The translations under genes and the position numbers were made by a program. Shown piece after piece: positions 59,670-64,000 of a stretch of DNA of 64,000 nt; the first letter of the stretch is position 1; every line of letters starts with the position of its first letter. Below the pieces are notes generated by a model, which ran no database searches, was not told the DNA's origin, and saw nothing but the letters and a program-made list of their open reading frames with translations. The DNA comes from Novosphingobium acidiphilum DSM 19966 (GTDB lineage Bacteria > Pseudomonadota > Alphaproteobacteria > Sphingomonadales > Sphingomonadaceae): NCBI RefSeq assembly GCF_000429005.1, contig NZ_AUBA01000001.1, positions 62,001 to 126,000 of the forward strand. Direction: 5' to 3'.

Positions 59670-60842
59670 TCAGGCGGCCTGCGCACTGGGCGCTATCAGG
59701 GCTTCGTACATCGCGAACAGTTCTCGGAAATGATCATCCATCGTGCGCGGATCGGGCACGTCGGTGCCAGGCCCTGCCACCCCGGTTTCGCGACCCAGGC
59801 AATACTGCGCGATCGCATCAGCCGCGGCGGCCGGATCGCCAGAGCGGTAGATCCACCCGCCAGAGGCGCGCGCCTGGTCGGCGGCGCCGCCTTCGTCGGG
59901 CGTGATCAGCGGCAATCCGCTGGCGCGTGCTTCGGCTGCAACCATGCAGAAGGTTTCTGCCTCGCAACCGTGGAGCAGAGCATCGGCGCTGGCCATGACG
60001 CGGGCCAGCTCTGCGCGCCCGTTGATCGGTGCCAGAATGCGCACGTGCGGGTTGCCGCCGATGCGCCGTTCGATGTTTTTCAAATCGCGCCCCTGGCCGA
60101 CCAGCACCAGCCCGACTTCGTGCCGATGGCCCGCCACGGTCACCGCATCGATCAGCATGGGCCAGCGTTTTTCGGGCGAAAACCGTCCCACCCCGATCAG
60201 CAGCGTGGCGGTTTCGGGCAGTTCACACAGTTCGAGCAGCCCTTTGCGCAGATCGGCATCGCGCAGATGCGGCGCAAACACCCCGGGATCGACCCCCATG
60301 GGATTGGTCACCACGCGCTTCAGGCCGCCTGCGGTCAATCGCTCGGTCAGGCTGGGGCTGGCCGAGACGATCATGTCGTAGACGCTGTCCAGACGCAGCA
60401 GATGGCGCCAGTACCGGTCGAACAGTCCGTTGATGGTGTCACGCGTCGCCAGCGGATCGAACCAGCGATAGGCATAGGCCGACAAGGGATCGGCGTGCAT
60501 GATCAGCGCGCGCGGCGCCTTGCCCGGCCACTCGGCAATGATACTGGCGCTGCGCCACGGCGACGATGCCTCGACAAAGTCGGGCTGTTCGCGATCGAGC
60601 GCGGCATAAAGAGCCGGCACGTCGCTGAAATAGCGGTAATTGAAATCGAGCGGGAACACCGTGGATTTCAGCCAGACGATGCGTGCGCCAGGTCCGCGTT
60701 CCTCAACCTCGTCGCGCACGCCTGGCGCAATGACCACGACTTCGTGGCCCAGCGCAGCCCCGGCCTTCAGCTTGCGATCGATATAAGTCCGCACCCCGCC
60801 GCCCTTGGGCGCGTAAAAGGCACAGACATCGACGAGCTTCAC
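59670..60842 (-). CDS. GT4-family glycosyltransferase (last gene of a coupled operon)
   Basis: 390 residues. GT-B fold: GGGVRTYIDRKLKAGAALGH at the N-terminus, ALIMHADPLSAYAYRWFDPL in the middle, VGRFSPEKRWPMLIDAV and the EX7E motif ETFCMVAAEARASGLPLITP in the nucleotide-sugar domain. Its ATG overlaps the DUF2141 stop (ATGA). The acceptor is unknown; the operon context (flippase-like protein, deacetylase) suggests a lipid- or envelope-linked glycan. Resembles the lipid glycosyltransferases of alphaproteobacteria in general layout only. Confidence 0.88.
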   Translation of the reverse strand: MKLVDVCAFYAPKGGGVRTYIDRKLKAGAALGHEVVVIAPGVRDEVEERGPGARIVWLKSTVFPLDFNYRYFSDVPALYAALDREQPDFVEASSPWRSASIIAEWPGKAPRALIMHADPLSAYAYRWFDPLATRDTINGLFDRYWRHLLRLDSVYDMIVSASPSLTERLTAGGLKRVVTNPMGVDPGVFAPHLRDADLRKGLLELCELPETATLLIGVGRFSPEKRWPMLIDAVTVAGHRHEVGLVLVGQGRDLKNIERRIGGNPHVRILAPINGRAELARVMASADALLHGCEAETFCMVAAEARASGLPLITPDEGGAADQARASGGWIYRSGDPAAAADAIAQYCLGRETGVAGPGTDVPDPRTMDDHFRELFAMYEALIAPSAQAA

Positions 60843-61369
60843 TGGACCCCCGCCAGCGGTCCGAACGACAGGATACCGGTGCGATAATTCATCACCACGC
60901 GCACCGGCGTCACCCCCGGTCCGACCGTGATGGCCACACTGCTGGCGCTCGGCTGCGACAGGCCCAGATGCGGGTTGCGCGAAAATCCGATGCCGTCGCG
61001 CTGGTAATTGAAATGGTGGTTGGAATCGCGATCGTGCAGAACCATCACCCCGACGCGTCCGGGGCCAGGCAGGCGCACGCAGATATGGGGCACGGCTTCG
61101 CCCGGTACCGGCCCTTCGATCCGGCGAAAGGTCTTTCCGGCCATCACCAGCTTGTTGTCGTCCTGCAGCCAGTCACCGTCGACGCCGGGATAAACCTCGA
61201 CCTTCAGCTTGCCCACGTGGTCTTTCAGCCCGACCACCTCGATCATCAGCGCGGGGCCGGTTTCGCCAGGACGGCACTGCGCGTCTGCCGTCCCGAGCGA
61301 GGGGCTTGACGGGATAAAGGCCGCGGTCAGCAGCGGCAGGACAGCTGCCAGCAGCAGCGGACGGATCAT
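60839..61369 (-). CDS. Exported DUF2141 protein
   Basis: 176 residues with a signal peptide (MIRPLLLAAVLPLLTAAF). Beta-rich DUF2141 domain: GKLKVEVYPGVDGDWLQDDN, HICVRLPGPGRVGVMVLHDR, DSNHHFNYQRDGIGFSRNPH, ending TPVRVVMNYRTG. The conserved HDRDSN/GFS pattern is typical. Function of the family is unknown; it is exported and probably periplasmic. Coupled on both sides by ATGA overlaps. Confidence 0.88.
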   Translation of the reverse strand: MIRPLLLAAVLPLLTAAFIPSSPSLGTADAQCRPGETGPALMIEVVGLKDHVGKLKVEVYPGVDGDWLQDDNKLVMAGKTFRRIEGPVPGEAVPHICVRLPGPGRVGVMVLHDRDSNHHFNYQRDGIGFSRNPHLGLSQPSASSVAITVGPGVTPVRVVMNYRTGILSFGPLAGVQ

Positions 61370-62286
61370 GCGTTGCGTTCCCTTTGCGCCAGGTCGAGCA
61401 GCAACATTGCGATATAGACCACGATATGGATCGCGGTGATGAACAAGGCGATAACCGTGATCATGTTGTTGGTCTGATTGGCCGATCCGCCCAACAGCGC
61501 CAAAGCCCCGGCAAAGGCAATTTCCTGGTTGGGGATCAGCGGCAGACGGGTGACCAGCAGACGTCCGGTCGACAGCATCAACCAAGACGACAGCGGCACA
61601 GCCGGCAACATCATGCTCCACAACACGGCGGTCAGCACGGTGTTGGTGACCAGGCGGATCATATGCACCACGAGCACAAAGATCAGATCGTTGCGTGGCA
61701 GGCTGAGCAGACGATTGCGGAAAATCGTGATCGCCAACCCGATCACCAGCATCACGAAGATCGAACCGTAAAGTTCGCGCTGGTTGAAGCCAAAGGCATA
61801 GTGGTTGAAATAGGGCCACGCCACCGCCAGCATGATCAGGGTCATGGCATAGCCGGCCATGGCCGACAGAATTGCCACATCCTTTACCGCGCCGAACGGC
61901 GATCCCTCCATTTTGACATGGCGGCGTGCCCAGTCATAAAAATAGACTTCGCCGACATAGCTGAGCAGGATCTGGTTGCCGATCATCTTCTTGACCAGCG
62001 GGAAGATGCCTTCAACCGGGATCTTCCACAGTTTGCGGAAGATCACCCAGTCGCCAAATGGCCCGCTGAGGTAATTGATCGCCAGCACCAGCCAGATCCA
62101 CGGCGTTGCCTGAAAAATGGTCAGCAGCTTGTGCCAGTCAAGCGCGCGGATCTGCCACAGCGCTCCGGCAAGAATGCCGGCCGATATCGCCGGGCCGACA
62201 AAGCCGCTCAGCCTGCGCCAGGTCGAAACCGGGTTCGACCGGGGCACCGCAGCCGGCATCGAATCGGCGGGGGCTGGCTCGTTCAT
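61366..62286 (-). CDS. Polytopic membrane protein, flippase-like (LPG-synthase TM type)
   Basis: 306 residues from the ATG that overlaps the stop of the 59-residue gene (TGATG). A short polar N-terminus, then about eight hydrophobic helices: FVGPAISAGILAGALWQI, TPWIWLVLAINYLSG, MTLIMLAVAWPYF, SIFVMLVIGLAITIF and others. The segment MIGNQILLSYVGEVYFYDWA with GSPFGAVKDVAIL recalls the lysylphosphatidylglycerol synthase membrane domain, also called flippase-like. Similarity is judged by eye and is moderate. A role in moving a lipid-linked glycan is inferred from neighbours. Confidence 0.75.
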   Translation of the reverse strand: MNEPAPADSMPAAVPRSNPVSTWRRLSGFVGPAISAGILAGALWQIRALDWHKLLTIFQATPWIWLVLAINYLSGPFGDWVIFRKLWKIPVEGIFPLVKKMIGNQILLSYVGEVYFYDWARRHVKMEGSPFGAVKDVAILSAMAGYAMTLIMLAVAWPYFNHYAFGFNQRELYGSIFVMLVIGLAITIFRNRLLSLPRNDLIFVLVVHMIRLVTNTVLTAVLWSMMLPAVPLSSWLMLSTGRLLVTRLPLIPNQEIAFAGALALLGGSANQTNNMITVIALFITAIHIVVYIAMLLLDLAQRERNA

Positions 62287-62465
62287 CAACACTTGTCCTG
62301 CGCCATGGCGACACATGCGCCGCCAAGGCCTGCGCCGCCGGCCAGGGCAATTGCGCCGCAAACGTGCTGGGTGGGAAAAAGGTCGTTCACGCCAAGGCGT
62401 TTAGGCAGCTTGGAGGCGCTGGTCCAGTCGCCTTGCACAAGAACTGCATCCGGGACCGCGCTCAT
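62286..62465 (-). CDS. 59-residue protein coupled to both neighbours
   Basis: Short gene between the deacetylase and the flippase-like gene. Its ATG overlaps the deacetylase stop (ATGA, 62462-62465) and its TGA shares a base with the next ATG. The protein starts MSAVPDAVLVQGDWTSASKL, and the second half is Gly/Ala-rich and hydrophobic (HVCGAIALAGGAGLGGACVA) with cysteines at 36, 51 and 59. No family recognised. Double coupling argues strongly that it is translated. It may be a small membrane or peptide-like accessory; nothing more can be said. Confidence 0.65.
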   Translation of the reverse strand: MSAVPDAVLVQGDWTSASKLPKRLGVNDLFPTQHVCGAIALAGGAGLGGACVAMAQDKC

Positions 62466-63250
62466 GCCAGCAATCCGGCATAACGCGATGGCGCATGCGT
62501 GTCGGCAAAGCGCGCCAGCGTGGCATCGATCGATGCCAGCAGGTCGGGCACGGTCACGTCGCCCGGGTGCACCGCCACGCGCAGCGTGGGCATCACCGGC
62601 AGCGCGCGGCGCGCCAGTCCTGCAAACCACAGCGACGACCGGATGCGGCCCGGGCTGCGGTTGGCCCAGGTCACCACCGGTCCGCGCGCCAGCACTTTGC
62701 CCGACAGCGGCGACCACACTTTCATGTGATCTTCGGCCAGGGCAAACCCCAGGTCGTCCAATGCGGCCAGCGCGCCGGGCCCATAAAGCCAGGCCGGGGC
62801 GATAAACCCCGCAACCGGCTGACCCAGGATATCTTCCAGCAGGGCCTTGCCATCGCGCATGCGGGCGGCTGCGGCATCGCGGGTCAGATTAAGGAATTCA
62901 CCTTCGCCTGCGGTCATATGCTTGCCCTTGATGCCGGCAAGCCCGCGCGTGGCAGGGGTTTCGTCGCGATGGCACCAGCCGTGCAGGAACATTTCGATGC
63001 CTTGCCCGGCCCATTGGCGCAGCCGGGCGTGAAATGCAGCATTGCCCGCAATCGGCGCCTCGCGCCAGTGATCGGGGATGACCAGCATGGCGAAATTGGC
63101 ATGGCCGAGCCGACGTTCCAGCCGTTCGGCCAGCGCATCGATGGCGCCTTCGGAACGCGGCGAGACATCGTGGATCGACACCAGCAGACGGCGCGTCGAA
63201 GCCTGCGCGCGCGGCATGCGTCCGGTGGGGGAAGGAAGGGGTGCGTTCAT
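62462..63250 (-). CDS. Polysaccharide deacetylase-like protein (DUF2334 type)
   Basis: 262 residues from the ATG giving MNAPLPSPTGRMPRAQASTR. NodB-like features: LLVSIHDVSPRSEGAID with the catalytic/metal Asp, EMFLHGWCHRDE with metal His, GFIAPAWLYG and a C-terminal VAVHPGDVT. The arrangement matches DUF2334 carbohydrate-esterase-4 relatives, which remove acetyl groups from sugars. No signal peptide, so a cytosolic or membrane-surface substrate is likely. First gene of the coupled operon; its promoter should be in 63251-63492. Confidence 0.88.
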   Translation of the reverse strand: MNAPLPSPTGRMPRAQASTRRLLVSIHDVSPRSEGAIDALAERLERRLGHANFAMLVIPDHWREAPIAGNAAFHARLRQWAGQGIEMFLHGWCHRDETPATRGLAGIKGKHMTAGEGEFLNLTRDAAAARMRDGKALLEDILGQPVAGFIAPAWLYGPGALAALDDLGFALAEDHMKVWSPLSGKVLARGPVVTWANRSPGRIRSSLWFAGLARRALPVMPTLRVAVHPGDVTVPDLLASIDATLARFADTHAPSRYAGLLA

Positions 63251-63492
63251 CGTCGGCGGTCCGGTCGGGGGACTGTCGCAACGCATCCCACTTTGCAATG
63301 AAAATCGTGAGCCGGGGGCACCGCTCGGGCTGGCTTGGTGCCAGGCCCATCCATCGCATCGCGCTTGTCTACTGCAAAAGTTGAGATACCCTGTTCAGGT
63401 GGTGCGGGCCTTGCCCCCGAGTCGTTGCCACAGGTTCGCGGCCCGCCTTGCGGAAGGTGAACTTTGCGCTTTTCCTGATGAAAGGCATTGCC

Positions 63493-64000
63493 ATGACCAG
63501 CCCGAACCGCGTCGAAGTGCCCGGCCACCCGCATACGGACGATGCGCCCGATGTCCTGATCATTCCGGGGCTGCACAACAGTGGGGCCGGGCATTGGCAG
63601 ACGATATGGGAACAGCAGCTGCCGCGTGCGCGCCGGGTCGATCTCGGGCTGTGGGATGATCCGCATCGCAACACCTGGGTGGGCAAGCTGGCGCTGGCAA
63701 TCGGTCGCGCCGAACGGCCGGTGGTATTGGTGGCGCATTCGCTGGGTTGCCATGTCGTAACCTGGTGGGCCGAATACGAGGCGGCGTTCAACGCCACGGT
63801 GCGCGCAGCCGAACTGTCGAACGTGGTCGGTGCGTTGCTGGTTGCACCGCCCGATGTGGACGAAAATCCGGTGGACCGCCGGTTTACCCGGTTTGCCCCG
63901 CTGCCGACCACGATCCTGCCGTTTCCTGCAATCGTGGTATCCAGCCGCGATGATCCTTATGCCACGCCCGGACAGGTGCGACGGATCGCACGGGCCTGGG
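63493..64000 (+). CDS. RBBP9/YdeN-type serine hydrolase, N-terminal part (cut by window end)
   Basis: Open to the last base, 169 residues seen, so about 20-30 are missing. The ATG follows AAAGG by seven bases; ATG 63478 is an in-frame alternative. Alpha/beta hydrolase of the RBBP9/YdeN family: VLIIPGLHNSGAGHWQTIWE, the nucleophile elbow VLVAHSLGC, GALLVAPPDVDEN and the Asp loop VVSSRDDPYATP; the catalytic His would be just beyond the window. Substrate unknown. Divergent from the deacetylase operon. Confidence 0.9.
   Translation, partial: MTSPNRVEVPGHPHTDDAPDVLIIPGLHNSGAGHWQTIWEQQLPRARRVDLGLWDDPHRNTWVGKLALAIGRAERPVVLVAHSLGCHVVTWWAEYEAAFNATVRAAELSNVVGALLVAPPDVDENPVDRRFTRFAPLPTTILPFPAIVVSSRDDPYATPGQVRRIARAW

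Overview
The window is GC-rich chromosomal DNA of an alphaproteobacterium. Gene content points to the Sphingomonadales (Novosphingobium/Sphingomonas type). The pointers are an S5 protein with an Arg-Gly-rich N-terminal tail, an F1-ATPase zeta-type inhibitor followed by bolA and a CGFS glutaredoxin, DUF4139 and DUF1800/DUF1501 secreted protein pairs, and a GumB/GumC-like polysaccharide locus. This placement is inference from gene content; no 16S gene is present. No tRNA, rRNA, CRISPR array, phage or intact insertion sequence was seen.

Layout. (1) 1-5806: the spc ribosomal operon (rplE end, rpsN, rpsH, rplF, rplR, rpsE, rpmD), an intrinsic terminator, then rplO-secY-adk closed by a second terminator. 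(2) 5.9-10.9 kb: five non-ribosomal genes sit between adk and rpsM: a secreted SRPBCC-like protein, a PhnD-like binding protein coupled to a fatty acid desaturase, a homocysteine S-methyltransferase and a WXXGXW envelope protein. (3) 11.1-13.9 kb: the alpha operon rpsM-rpsK-rpoA-rplQ behind its own promoter, ending in a terminator. (4) 14-18.4 kb: two tandem prolyl oligopeptidases, one cytosolic and one exported. (5) 18.5-20.6 kb: zeta inhibitor, bolA, grxD and a NUDIX hydrolase. (6) 20.7-27.6 kb: exopolysaccharide locus with sugar transferase, GumB-like export lipoprotein, GumC/BY-kinase and Wzy-like polymerase, plus a 48-residue membrane protein gene at the edge of an AT-rich spacer. (7) 27.7-33.6 kb: two DUF4139 proteins and a DUF1800/DUF1501 pair. 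(8) 33.6-43.9 kb: TauE/SafE permease, MFS transporter, chemoreceptor, a translationally coupled DUF4173/response regulator/histidine kinase operon, an endonuclease/exonuclease/phosphatase protein and a cardiolipin synthase. (9) 43.9-48.3 kb: small proteins and a HTH protein abutting a TonB-dependent receptor. (10) 48.4-52.8 kb: beta-barrel protein, small membrane protein, glycosyltransferase and pyruvyl transferase, probably more polysaccharide functions. (11) 52.9-58.7 kb: a complete RND efflux operon (adaptor, pump, outer membrane channel). (12) 58.8-64.0 kb: L,D-transpeptidase, then a tightly coupled five-gene envelope operon (deacetylase, 59-residue protein, flippase-like membrane protein, DUF2141 protein, glycosyltransferase), and the start of an RBBP9-type hydrolase.

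Themes: apart from the translation and protein-export core, most of the window concerns the cell envelope (polysaccharide synthesis and export, lipids, peptidoglycan, efflux). Translational coupling through ATGA overlaps is very common. The stretches that most merit follow-up are the 60.8-63.3 kb coupled operon, the hairpin with U-tract directly in front of the efflux operon, the palindrome in front of the desaturase/PhnD-like pair, and the small protein genes in the two polysaccharide regions.
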